Source: a bacterium (GTDB lineage Bacteria; Actinomycetota; Acidimicrobiia; Acidimicrobiales; Bin134). Taken from it: DNA of 64,000 nucleotides. The notes beneath the pieces were generated by a model. The model had not been told where the DNA came from. It did no database searches and saw only the letters and a program-made list of their open reading frames with translations. Positions 25,485-34,045 of the stretch are shown piece by piece. The stretch lies in assembly GCA_028819295.1 (NCBI GenBank), contig JAPPMA010000032.1:1-64000 (forward strand), written 5' to 3'. The translations under genes and the position numbers were made by a program. The first letter of the stretch is position 1. Every line of letters begins with the position of its first letter.

Positions 25485-26962
25485 GCACCACCGGGGACGC
25501 GGCTAAGGCAGGCAGCAGCCGCTATTTCGACGAGGCTGTCGACGAGCACGGGCACACTCGGGGCCACTATCGGCCGGTGCAGGAGTGGTTCGACCGGCTC
25601 TCGCCGGAGCAGGTGCGGGCCCTCGAGGAGCAGCGCAACGAGTCGTTCCGCCGCCAGGGGATCACCTTCACGGTGTACGGGGGCGACGAGGGCACCGAGC
25701 GCACCTGGCCCATGGACCTGTTCCCCCGGATCATCGACGCCGGCGAGTGGGCCATGCTGGAGCGGGGTCTGATCCAGCGGGTCACCGCCCTCAACCGGTT
25801 CCTCGACGACATCTATGCCGGCGAGCAGGCCATCATCGGCGACGGCATCGTGCCCCGCTGGCTGATCACCTCGTGTACCGGCTTTGAGCGCGAGGCGATG
25901 AACGTGGCCGTCCCGCTGGGCGCCCGCTGCCTGGTGGCCGGCATCGACCTGGTGCGAGACGCCGACGGCGGCTACCGGGTTCTGGAGGACAACCTCCGCA
26001 ATCCCAGCGGCATCTCCTACGTGATCGAGAACCGGGCCGCCATGACCAAGCTGCTGCCCGCCGCCTTCGCCGACCTGGCCGTTCGCTCGGTGGACCACTA
26101 CGGGCGCTCCCTGCTGCGGGCGTTGCGCTCCATCGCCCCGCCGGCCTGCGGCGACGAGCCCACGGTGGCGGTGCTCACACCCGGCATCTTCAACTCGGCC
26201 TACTTCGAGCACGCCTTTTTGGCCCGCAGCATGGGCGTGGAGCTGGTGGAGGGGCGCGACCTGGTGGTGGACGACCATGTGGTGGCCATGCGCACCACTC
26301 GGGGCTTGGAGCGGGTGGACGTGATCTACCGCCGCATCGACGACGCCTTCTTGGACCCGGTGGTGTTCAACCCCCACTCGACCCTGGGAGTGCCGGGGCT
26401 TATGGCCGCGGCCCGGGCGGGAACGGTGTCGATCGCCAACTCGGTGGGCAACGGGGTGGGCGACGACAAGGCGGTTTACGCCTACGCTCCCGACATGGTC
26501 CGCTACTACCTGGGCGAGGAGCCGATCATCCCCAACGCCGACACCTACCTGCTGTGGGAGGAGGACCAGCGGGCCGAGGTGCTCGACCGGATCGACCAGC
26601 TTGTGGTGAAGCCGGTGGCCGAATCGGGGGGCTACGGCATCGTGATCGGCCCCACCGCCACCGACGCCGAGCTGGCCGAGGCCCGAGCCAAGATCCTCGC
26701 CGATCCCCGCAACTGGATCGCCCAGGAGGTGGTACACCTGTCGCGGCTGCCGGCGTGGAGCGGCGAGGGCTTCGCCCCCCGCCACATCGACCTGCGCCCC
26801 TTCGTGCTGAGCGGCGAGCAGGTGGAGGTTATCCCCGGCGGGCTCACCCGAGTGGCCCTGCGGGAGGGATCGCTCATCGTCAACAGCTCCCAGGGCGGCG
26901 GATCCAAGGACACCTGGGTGCTGGGCGATTCCGACCAACTCGACCAGGCGGCCCCAAGCTGA
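25481..26962 (+). CDS. Circularly permuted ATP-grasp type 2 protein
   Basis: The 493-residue protein carries the DUF404/DUF407 signature: PMDLFPRIIDAGEW, VLEDNLRNPSGISYVIENR, GIFNSAYFEHAFLA and LVVKPVAESGGYGIVIG. Family members are thought to form amide bonds with ATP and nearly always occur with an alpha-E protein and a transglutaminase-like protein, as here. The product of this putative peptide-ligase module is unknown. Its TGA stop overlaps the ATG of a 13-codon relay frame generated by a 41-bp repeat. Confidence 0.9.
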   Translation: MSTTGDAAKAGSSRYFDEAVDEHGHTRGHYRPVQEWFDRLSPEQVRALEEQRNESFRRQGITFTVYGGDEGTERTWPMDLFPRIIDAGEWAMLERGLIQRVTALNRFLDDIYAGEQAIIGDGIVPRWLITSCTGFEREAMNVAVPLGARCLVAGIDLVRDADGGYRVLEDNLRNPSGISYVIENRAAMTKLLPAAFADLAVRSVDHYGRSLLRALRSIAPPACGDEPTVAVLTPGIFNSAYFEHAFLARSMGVELVEGRDLVVDDHVVAMRTTRGLERVDVIYRRIDDAFLDPVVFNPHSTLGVPGLMAAARAGTVSIANSVGNGVGDDKAVYAYAPDMVRYYLGEEPIIPNADTYLLWEEDQRAEVLDRIDQLVVKPVAESGGYGIVIGPTATDAELAEARAKILADPRNWIAQEVVHLSRLPAWSGEGFAPRHIDLRPFVLSGEQVEVIPGGLTRVALREGSLIVNSSQGGGSKDTWVLGDSDQLDQAAPS

Positions 26963-27060
26963 TGCTGGCCCGACATGCAAGCGAACCAGGACACCCAAGC
27001 TGATGCTGGCCCGACATGCAAGCGAACCAGGACACCCGAGCTGATGCTGGCCCGACATGC
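26957..27060 (+). repeat. 41-bp tandem triplication creating two relay micro-ORFs
   Basis: AGCTGATGCTGGCCCGACAT begins at 26957, 26998 and 27039. The 41-bp unit therefore occurs twice in full and a third time in part, with one base change. Each copy supplies TGATG. Micro-ORFs 26962-27003 and 27003-27044 both encode MLARHASEPGHPS, and each stop overlaps the next start. The third ATG (27044) is the true start of the alpha-E gene. The ancestral junction was presumably a single TGATG. Confidence 0.85.
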
Positions 27061-28063
27061 TGAGGACATGTTCTGGGCCGGGCGCTATCTGGAGCGGGCC
27101 GAGGACACCGCCCGGATGGTGCGGGCCACCCTGCTCAGCACCGTGGCCGAGAGCCCGGCCCAGGCCATCGACCGAATGCAGAACCTGATCCGCACCCTGC
27201 GGCTGAAAATGCCCACACCCTCCGAGGATGTGCAGACCATGGCCCAGAGCCTGGCGCCGTCACCGCCGATGCTGCGCAGCGAAGCCGGGCTGGGCATCGA
27301 CGTGCAAGCCGCGGCCTCGGCCTTGGTGGCCTCGCCCACATTGGCCGGATCGGTGGTGTTCTGCATCGGCCGGGCCCGGGAGAACTTCCGCTCCTTGCGA
27401 GACCAGATCCCGTCGGAACTGTGGGAGCAGGTCAACCAGGCCCACTTGCGGCTCCGACAGGAAGACTTCGCCGCGACGATGGAGCAAGACCCGTTCCAAA
27501 CCCTCGACTTCATCCGGGTGAGCTGCCAGTCGCTCACGGGGGTTATCAGCACCTCCATGTCCCAGGGGGAGGGCTACCGGTTTCTGGTGCTGGGCCAGAC
27601 GCTGGAGCGGGCGTTGATGACCTGCCGGCTGATCAGCGTCCGCTACCCCGAGCTCGACGGGTCGTCCTACGACGAGATGGCGCTCACTTTGCGGTCGGTC
27701 TCGGCGTTGGAGGCTTATCAGCGAGCTAGCCAGTCGTCGCCGGTGGGCTCGGACGTGGCCCGGTTCCTGCTGTTGGACGGCTCATTTCCCCGATCGGTGC
27801 TCTATTGCCTGCGAGCCAGCGAAGACCACGTCGAAGCGTTGGCCGCCAACGGTCGGCCCCCGCCTCTCCGACGTTTGGGCCAGCTCCGCTCCGAGCTGGA
27901 GTACGCTGACTTCGACACCATGGTGGCCGACCTGCCCCATCATCTGTCCACTCTGGAAGACGGGGTGCGGGATGTGGCCATTCTGGTGGGCAACCACTTC
28001 TTCCGCAACGCCGAGTCTTTCGATCTTCACAGCCAGGCCATCATGCCGGGGGTGTCGTCGTGA
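27044..28063 (+). CDS. Alpha-E domain protein (DUF403)
   Basis: From ATG 27044 the protein has 339 residues and begins MLARHAEDMFWAGRYLERAE, the conserved opening of alpha-E proteins (the Met-Leu-Ala-Arg start is conserved). It is all-helical, with FLLLDGSFPRSVLYCL in the C-terminal third. It is the obligate partner of the permuted ATP-grasp protein in many bacteria; its biochemical role is not established. Two micro-ORFs separate it from the ATP-grasp stop codon. Confidence 0.88.
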   Translation: MLARHAEDMFWAGRYLERAEDTARMVRATLLSTVAESPAQAIDRMQNLIRTLRLKMPTPSEDVQTMAQSLAPSPPMLRSEAGLGIDVQAAASALVASPTLAGSVVFCIGRARENFRSLRDQIPSELWEQVNQAHLRLRQEDFAATMEQDPFQTLDFIRVSCQSLTGVISTSMSQGEGYRFLVLGQTLERALMTCRLISVRYPELDGSSYDEMALTLRSVSALEAYQRASQSSPVGSDVARFLLLDGSFPRSVLYCLRASEDHVEALAANGRPPPLRRLGQLRSELEYADFDTMVADLPHHLSTLEDGVRDVAILVGNHFFRNAESFDLHSQAIMPGVSS

Positions 28064-28122
28064 GCACCGCATCGACTGGCTCCCCGTATTGCCGAACGCT
28101 CAGCCCCGGAGCCCCGTCGTGA
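28060..28122 (+). other. 20-codon relay frame between alpha-E and transglutaminase genes
   Basis: GTG at 28060 overlaps the alpha-E stop (GTGA). The frame encodes MSTASTGSPYCRTLSPGAPS, and its own TGA overlaps the GTG at 28119 that starts the transglutaminase gene. It has no family and may serve only to carry ribosomes to the next start. Confidence 0.4.
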
Positions 28123-29066
28123 AACTCGACATCTGCTATCGCACAAGGTTCGCGTTCGACGCCCCGGCGCGCGAGTCGCAGAACGAGATGCGGGCCTGCC
28201 CGGTCACCAACGAGCGCCAGCAGCTCCTGGGCTACCGGATCACGGTGGAGCCGTCGGCGAGAACGCTGTCGTTCACCGACTACTGGGGCACCCGGGTGGA
28301 CCAGTTCGGGGTCACCGATGCCCACACCGCGCTCGAGGTCACCGCGGAGGCCTCGGTGGAGACCCAAGACCCGCTGCCGATGTCGTCCGAGGTGCCGCTG
28401 GAGGCGCTGGACGCTCCTGGATTCCGCCATGGCCACAACGAATATCTCATCCGCACCCGCCACACCGGCTGGGACGACGCCATGGCCCGAGAGGGCCGAA
28501 GGCTGATCCAGGCCGAATCCACCGTGGTGGGGGCGGCGACGAGCATTCACCGGTATGTGGCCAACCGGCTGTCGTATCAGCCCGGCGCCACCGAGATCGG
28601 CGAGCCCATCACCGACATCGTTGCCAAAGGGGTGGGCGTCTGCCAGGACTACGCCCACCTGGCCGTGGCCCTGTGCCGAAGCGTCGGCATCCCGGCCCGC
28701 TATGTGTCGGGCTACCTGTTTTCCAGCGACGACCGAACCGGCAGCATCGACGGCGACCTGGTGAGGGTGCAGACCCACGCCTGGTTCGAGGCGGCCATTC
28801 CCGGCGCGGGCTGGCTGCCGCTCGACCCCACCAACCAACTGGCGGTGGGCCGCCAGCACGTCAAGATCGGCCACGGGCGAGACTACGACGACGTCCCGCC
28901 TCTGCGGGGGGTGTATTCCGGCCCGGGCCGCCCAGAAGTGGATGCGTCGGTGGAGATCCGCCGAATGGACCCCTCGCGCCAGCCCTCAACCCTCATGCGG
29001 CCCTCGCTGCTGGCCTCAGTCAAGGCCCCCCGCACCCGACAACAGCAGCAGCAACAACAGCAGTGA
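28119..29066 (+). CDS. Transglutaminase-like protein with poly-Gln tail
   Basis: From GTG 28119 the 315-residue protein begins VKLDICYRTRFAFDAPARES, a bacterial transglutaminase N-terminal domain. The catalytic core follows with Cys in KGVGVCQDYAHLAVALCR, His in VQTHAWFEAAIPGAGW, and Asp in PLDPTNQLAVG, a complete triad. Bacterial members of this fold are usually proteases or amidases. The extreme C-terminus is a run of eight glutamines after a basic stretch, encoded by mixed CAG/CAA codons. It is the third gene of the ATP-grasp operon and converges on the permease gene downstream. Confidence 0.88.
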   Translation: MKLDICYRTRFAFDAPARESQNEMRACPVTNERQQLLGYRITVEPSARTLSFTDYWGTRVDQFGVTDAHTALEVTAEASVETQDPLPMSSEVPLEALDAPGFRHGHNEYLIRTRHTGWDDAMAREGRRLIQAESTVVGAATSIHRYVANRLSYQPGATEIGEPITDIVAKGVGVCQDYAHLAVALCRSVGIPARYVSGYLFSSDDRTGSIDGDLVRVQTHAWFEAAIPGAGWLPLDPTNQLAVGRQHVKIGHGRDYDDVPPLRGVYSGPGRPEVDASVEIRRMDPSRQPSTLMRPSLLASVKAPRTRQQQQQQQQ

Positions 29067-29079
29067 GAACCGGGCCCCG

Positions 29080-29955
29080 CTAAATGCGGGCCTCGCGCAC
29101 GTCGAGGCGGCGGAGCATCTCGTCGCCCACGAAGTTCAGCGCCATGAGGGTGACGAACATCACCCCGCCGGTGATAAGGGCGATGTGGGGGGCATCCTCC
29201 AGCCTTCCCTTGCCGGCCGACAAGATGTTGCCCCAGGTGATGCTGGGCGAGCCCACGCTCACCCCGATGAACGACAGGCTCCCCTCGGCGATGATCACGA
29301 TTCCCATGGCCAAAAAGGCGATCGAGGCCAAGGCCGGCACCACATTGGGCAGCACTTCCCGGAACAGCAAGCGGGGCCATTTGGCCCCCATCATGTCGGC
29401 CACGGTCACGAACTCCCGAGCGGCGAACCGCAGTGCCTGGGCCCGGGCGATGCGGGCGATGGCCGGGATGGTCAAGATGGTCACCGCGATGGTCACGTTC
29501 AGGTAGCTCTGGCCCAGCATGGTCACGATGAACAGGGCGAACACCAGTGCGGGAAGGGCCAGCGCCACGTTCACCACGCTGCTGATTCCGAGGTCGATCC
29601 ACTTGCCGAAGTAGCCGGCCACCACTCCCAGCACACCGCCCACCACGATCCCGATGCCCACCGCCGGGCCGGCGATCGACAGCGACAGCCGTCCGCCCCA
29701 CACCGAGCGGGCGAACATGTCGCGGCCAAGCTGATCGGTGCCGAACCAGTTCGACCATGACGGCCCCTCTTCTGGCGGCCCGGACAGCGGCTTGTGGGGG
29801 TCGTCCAAGAATCCCAGCCACGGGGCCAGCACGGCGCTGGCCACCACCAGAATCAACCACCCCACCGACACCCACAGGGCGACGTTGTGGCGGCGTTGCC
29901 GGGGGGCGATGTCGGGCTGGGCGCCCGTAACGGCAGTGGTGGTGACATCGGTCAT
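29080..29955 (-). CDS. ABC transporter permease, DppC/OppC type
   Basis: The 291-residue protein has six predicted membrane helices, the FGTDQLGRDMFARSVWGG motif that marks DppC-type subunits, and the EAA-type loop ADMMGAKWPRLLFREVLPN. It overlaps the upstream DppB-type gene by 4 bp. Together they form the membrane channel of a peptide or nickel-type importer. No ATPase gene of the DppD/DppF type follows; the downstream neighbour is convergent. Confidence 0.92.
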   Translation of the reverse strand: MTDVTTTAVTGAQPDIAPRQRRHNVALWVSVGWLILVVASAVLAPWLGFLDDPHKPLSGPPEEGPSWSNWFGTDQLGRDMFARSVWGGRLSLSIAGPAVGIGIVVGGVLGVVAGYFGKWIDLGISSVVNVALALPALVFALFIVTMLGQSYLNVTIAVTILTIPAIARIARAQALRFAAREFVTVADMMGAKWPRLLFREVLPNVVPALASIAFLAMGIVIIAEGSLSFIGVSVGSPSITWGNILSAGKGRLEDAPHIALITGGVMFVTLMALNFVGDEMLRRLDVREARI

Positions 29956-30896
29956 TTTCGCCGCACCCGGGGGTCGAGCACCGAGTAGAGAAGGTCGACC
30001 ATCGTGGTCACCGTCACAAAGACCGCGGCGATCAGCGCCACCAGGGTTTGCACCAGCAGGAACTCCCGGGCCGCCACCCAGCTCACCAGCAGCGAGCCCA
30101 CGCCGTCGAGATCAAACAAGAACTCCACCACGATGGCGCCGTTCACCGCTTGGGCGGCCTGGATTCCGAAGATGGTCAGCAGCGTGAAGCTAGACGGGCG
30201 CAGCACATGGCGGATGAGCACATGGCGAACCGGCAGGCCTTTGGCCCGGGCAGTGCCCACAAAATCTTCCTGCAAGGTGCCGATCACGTCGGTGCGCAGC
30301 AGTCGCAGATAAACGGGCAGCAGACCGGCGGCCAGCGTTACCGAAGGAAGGAACATCACCTTGAAATGGGCCACCAGCCCTTCGGAGATCGGCTGGTAGC
30401 CGCTCAAGTCGAACCAGTCGAGCCTCACCGCGAACACCAAAATCAGCACCAGCCCGAGCACGAACACCGGGATGGACAAGAGCGCGAACGCCCCTCCGCT
30501 GGCGATCTTGTCGCTCACGCTGTTCTGCTTGTATCCCGACCACAGCCCAAGGGGAATGGCCGCGCCCAAAGCCAGGAACTGGGAGTAGACCAAAAGGAGC
30601 AGGGTTCGGGGCAGTGCGGTGTTTAGGGCCTCGCCGAACGAGCGCCCGGTGAGGTACGACTTGCCGAAGTCGCCGGTGAGCACGTCGCCGCCCCACTTGG
30701 CCCACTGCACGATGACCGGGTCGCCGAGGTTGCGGTCCCGCTCGCATTCGGCAATCTGCTCCTCGGTGGCCGCCCCGCCGAACGCGGCCACGCACGGGTT
30801 GCCGGGGAGCAGGTTCAGCATCCAGTAGAACAGCAGCGTTACGGCCAGCACCACCAGGGCAAGCTGGGCCAAGCGCGTTCCGAAGAACCGGAGCAC
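29952..30896 (-). CDS. ABC transporter permease, DppB/OppB type
   Basis: The 314-residue protein starts MLRFFGTRLAQLALVVLAVT and has the DppB-specific N-terminal helix, a large periplasmic loop (LLPGNPCVAAFGG...), and the coupling loop VGTARAKGLPVRHVLIRHVLRP. It is the second gene of the three-gene importer operon, 52 bp after the binding-protein gene. Confidence 0.92.
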   Translation of the reverse strand: MLRFFGTRLAQLALVVLAVTLLFYWMLNLLPGNPCVAAFGGAATEEQIAECERDRNLGDPVIVQWAKWGGDVLTGDFGKSYLTGRSFGEALNTALPRTLLLLVYSQFLALGAAIPLGLWSGYKQNSVSDKIASGGAFALLSIPVFVLGLVLILVFAVRLDWFDLSGYQPISEGLVAHFKVMFLPSVTLAAGLLPVYLRLLRTDVIGTLQEDFVGTARAKGLPVRHVLIRHVLRPSSFTLLTIFGIQAAQAVNGAIVVEFLFDLDGVGSLLVSWVAAREFLLVQTLVALIAAVFVTVTTMVDLLYSVLDPRVRRK

Positions 30897-30948
30897 TGGC
30901 CTCTCCTGCCCCTGGCCTTTTGGCGCCCCTCTTCGCCGAGGCCGGCCG

Positions 30949-32757
30949 CTACTGCTCGATCCAGGTCTCGGTCAAGAACACCCTGCCGCTGAACACCCTC
31001 TCGTGCCGCGCTCCGTCGGCAAGAGTGAGGTTGTCAACCCCATGCACATGGTCGTGGGTGGCAAAAAGCCAGTTGGAGTTGTAGAACCAGATGTAGTGGG
31101 CGCTCTCGCCGAACGCCCGGTTGATGTCCTCGGCCAGCTCTCTTTGCCGATCGGGGTCTGTGGTGGTCAGAACTTCGTCGAGTGCGGCGTCAATCGCCGG
31201 GTTGTTGATGCGGCCGAAGTTCAGTGCGATTCCCCGGCCGAACTTGCTGTGCCACCAAACCCGCTCGGCGGCCACGCCGAAGCCCTCGTGCTGGCGCCAC
31301 AGGAAAGCGGTGAAGTTGCCGAACACCGCGTTGGTGATCAACTCGGCCTGGTCTACCTGGGTGATGTTCACGTCGAGCCCGCATTCACCCCACATGGTGG
31401 CAATCAACTCGGTGCTGAGGAGGTTGGCCGGGTCGTTGGTGGTGCCCAAATCCACGTTGGTTACGCCCAAGCGGGCAATGGTGGCGCGACCGGCGCCGGG
31501 GTCGTAAGCCGGGAATCCGGTGTCGTCCAGATAACCGGGCGTGCCGGGCGAGAACGGGCCATCGTCCGGAGCCTGTCCATCCCAGCGAAGGGTGCTGTAG
31601 GTCTGCCGGTCGGTGCATTGGGCCAGCGCCCGGCGGAACTCCACGTTGTCGAACGGGGGTCGGGAGTTGTTCAACAACAGGTAGGTGGTTTCAGCGTAGC
31701 GATCTTCCTGCCAGAAGGTCTTGAACTCCTCGTTGTAGTCGTCGACTCTGAGCCCTTCGTTCACACTGCTGGCATCGAGGTCGCCCGACCGAAGCGCGGC
31801 ATACCGGGCATCGGTATCGGGGATGGGCCGGAAATCAATGCCATCGAGGTAGGGAAGCTGGCGTCCTTCGGCGTCGGTGCGCCAGTAGTTGGGGTTGCGC
31901 ACCATCCGGGTTACCTCGTTGTCAATCCACTCGTCCAGCATGAACGGGCCGGTGCCAATGGGGTTGCGTGCCGCGCCCTCGGCGCCCAAGTCGTGCATCG
32001 ACGGTGCCCCGAAATAGCCGATATGACTAGTCAAGAGACTGGGCAAGGCGGCATACGGTCTTCCGAACACCATCTTTATGGACACATCGTCCAAAACCTC
32101 GATTGCCTGGAGCTCCCAGTCGCTGACAAAGATGCCGGTGAGGGTGCCTTTGGCCTGCTCCTCGAAGTGCCGCTTCAGCGCGGCTGCGTCGGCTGGCGAC
32201 CCGTCGTGGAACTGGAGTCCTGGACGCAGGGTCAGAGTCCACTCGGTGAAGTCGTCGTTGGAGGTGAAGCTCTCCAGCAGGTTGGGGACTATCCGGCCGT
32301 CGTCACCCTCAACGGTCAGGGTGTCGTACAGGGCGCGGAACAGGATGTGGCCCGACACCGCAGCCTGGGCATTCACCGGGTTCAGGCCGTTGGTGGTCTC
32401 GGCTTCCAGCCCCACCACCAGGGTGCCCCCGTACTGGGGCTCCGGCGCGGCGGGTGGCGCCTCGGTGGCCACCGTCTCGGGCGCCGAGGCGTCCTCTGAA
32501 GTGCCCTCGCCTTGCTCGCCGCTACCATCGGTGCTGGGTTGGGCCTCGCCGTCGCCGTCGCCGCTGGGGGCAGAAGCATCATCTCCGCCCCCCCCCGAGG
32601 GCGCCTCGGGTGCGGCGGTCGCCTCAGCCGCCAAACCGCTGCCCCCGTCATCGTCGTCGTTGTTGCCTCCGCAGGCCGATGCCACCAGCACCAGCGCGCA
32701 CAGCAGAGCCAGCCACCGCCGCCGAGCTAGCTTCGAGGCCCGACAAGAATCAGCCAT
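30949..32757 (-). CDS. ABC transporter substrate-binding lipoprotein (SBP_bac_5)
   Basis: The 602-residue protein has a basic N-terminus, hydrophobic stretch and lipobox LVASAC, a long acidic Gly/Ser linker (residues ~30-105), then the family 5 binding fold. Recognisable segments are YGGTLVVGLEAETTNGLNP, WTLTLRPGLQFHDGSPADAAAL and RNPIGTGPFMLDEWI. These proteins bind peptides, glutathione, nickel chelates or oligosaccharides; the ligand is not predictable. It is the first gene of its operon, with GGGGGA before the start. Confidence 0.92.
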   Translation of the reverse strand: MADSCRASKLARRRWLALLCALVLVASACGGNNDDDDGGSGLAAEATAAPEAPSGGGGDDASAPSGDGDGEAQPSTDGSGEQGEGTSEDASAPETVATEAPPAAPEPQYGGTLVVGLEAETTNGLNPVNAQAAVSGHILFRALYDTLTVEGDDGRIVPNLLESFTSNDDFTEWTLTLRPGLQFHDGSPADAAALKRHFEEQAKGTLTGIFVSDWELQAIEVLDDVSIKMVFGRPYAALPSLLTSHIGYFGAPSMHDLGAEGAARNPIGTGPFMLDEWIDNEVTRMVRNPNYWRTDAEGRQLPYLDGIDFRPIPDTDARYAALRSGDLDASSVNEGLRVDDYNEEFKTFWQEDRYAETTYLLLNNSRPPFDNVEFRRALAQCTDRQTYSTLRWDGQAPDDGPFSPGTPGYLDDTGFPAYDPGAGRATIARLGVTNVDLGTTNDPANLLSTELIATMWGECGLDVNITQVDQAELITNAVFGNFTAFLWRQHEGFGVAAERVWWHSKFGRGIALNFGRINNPAIDAALDEVLTTTDPDRQRELAEDINRAFGESAHYIWFYNSNWLFATHDHVHGVDNLTLADGARHERVFSGRVFLTETWIEQ

Positions 32758-32792
32758 GACACGATCCCCCCATGTTCGTAGTTGTCGTCACG

Positions 32793-32955
32793 TTACTCCA
32801 GGCGGCAGATGCCTGCTCCCCGGCTCTCGCCCAGCCAAGCCGCCGCCAAGAAGGCCCGGCCCAAGAAGACCTTGGGGTGCTCTCCTCCCTCGGGGAGCGC
32901 GAGGTTGCTGTACCCGCTGTGGTTGACGGCCACGAGAGCGATCGAACACCGAGAA
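32793..32955 (-). other. Possible small gene or relic between dioxygenase-like and binding-protein genes
   Basis: A minus-strand frame of about 50 codons with strongly GC-biased third positions reads ...SIALVAVNHSGYSNLALPEG... and ends RGAGICRLE before TAA at 32795-32793. No ATG start is present (TTG is possible) and no family is recognised. The third-position bias suggests present or past coding. The rest of this gap holds only the 3' end of the gene at 32974-33966 and the leader of the binding-protein gene. Confidence 0.25.
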
Positions 32956-32973
32956 ACCTCCCGTCGCAAACGG

Positions 32974-33966
32974 TCAGAAGCGCAGTTCAGGCAACAGATA
33001 GGTGTTTCTTATCCGCTCCCCAAACTCAGGACTAGACAATGCGTCAGGCCCGTCAGGCACGACGACGCCCCGGCGGGCGCAGTCCTCGGCCATCGTGGCG
33101 ATCAGGGTGGGCTCGTCGAGATCGTCCAAATGCTGGTCGTAAACCTCAGCCTCTCCTGCATCGTCAAACACGAAGGCCTTCCAGGAAAGCGACACCCGCA
33201 CCTCGTCGAAACCATGGCGCACCGGTTCGCGGCCGGGCTCCTCGATGATCCACTGGCGATCGGGGGTCAGCGTGATGGCGGCTTCAAAGCCGTACTTGGC
33301 GTAGTCGGCCTCGGCGCCGATCGACTCCACCCGGTGGGGCATGTGGTCGTTGTCGCCCATCACGCCGTAGTTGTAGGGCGGCTTCACCGTCACCATGTCG
33401 CCGTCCCACCCCTCGGGCCAGTAGGTGAACTCCCCTCCCGTGCCCAGGTAGTACCAGCACACCGCGGTGGCGATCCGCACCCGCCAGCGGTCGAAACACC
33501 CAGAGTGCATCATGCAGTTGAGCAGCCAGGTGGGGTATTCGTCCCGGCCCACCCCCCGAAAGGAGGGTATGTCGGTGTGGCGGGCGTACTGGCCGCTGGG
33601 GGCGTTGATGTTCACATAGGTGAAATAGGGCCGCACCACCTCGGCGCCGTAGAGCTGGCGGGCGGCCTCGATGAACCGGGGGTTGTTGACGATGGTGTCG
33701 GCCCCCTCCACGGCCTGTTCCTCGGCCCCCCACGTCGTGCGGTAGACCGGCGGCACCCGGGGCTCGCCGTCGACCACGTCGACGAACGACGGCACGTCGC
33801 CGGTGCGGGCCCCGGCTCGCAGCGCGGCCCGGCTCTCCATGAACTCTGCGCCGGCCAGCGTCAGCGGATGGGGCGACTGGCGCTGCAAGATGCCCAGCAG
33901 CACATCGGGATCCTCCAGGGCCTGTTGCATGACGACCGGCGGTCGGGGCAGCGTCGTGGTGCGCAT
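32974..33966 (-). CDS. Putative Fe(II)/2-oxoglutarate-type dioxygenase-like protein
   Basis: From ATG 33966 the protein has 330 residues and no signal peptide. The segment FTYVNINAPSGQYARHTDIPSF contains an HxD pair (HTD), and DNDHMPHRVESIG follows about 90 residues later with a candidate distal His. This spacing fits the double-stranded beta-helix of Fe(II)/2-oxoglutarate oxygenases. The family is unnamed to me and the substrate is unknown. It is divergently oriented from the selenoprotein gene with an 79-bp intergenic region, so co-regulation is possible. Confidence 0.55.
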   Translation of the reverse strand: MRTTTLPRPPVVMQQALEDPDVLLGILQRQSPHPLTLAGAEFMESRAALRAGARTGDVPSFVDVVDGEPRVPPVYRTTWGAEEQAVEGADTIVNNPRFIEAARQLYGAEVVRPYFTYVNINAPSGQYARHTDIPSFRGVGRDEYPTWLLNCMMHSGCFDRWRVRIATAVCWYYLGTGGEFTYWPEGWDGDMVTVKPPYNYGVMGDNDHMPHRVESIGAEADYAKYGFEAAITLTPDRQWIIEEPGREPVRHGFDEVRVSLSWKAFVFDDAGEAEVYDQHLDDLDEPTLIATMAEDCARRGVVVPDGPDALSSPEFGERIRNTYLLPELRF

Positions 33967-34045
33967 CGCCACACAATACGGCACAAGATAGGGTGGATCG
34001 GAAGGGCTCGCCCGAGTCGCCCGGAGTCTTCCGCGAGGAGCTTCC

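Noticed and set aside
29040-29064. CAG/CAA run as a sequencing or slippage artefact
   Set aside because: The run mixes CAG and CAA codons irregularly and stays in frame with a normal stop, so it is taken as real coding sequence.
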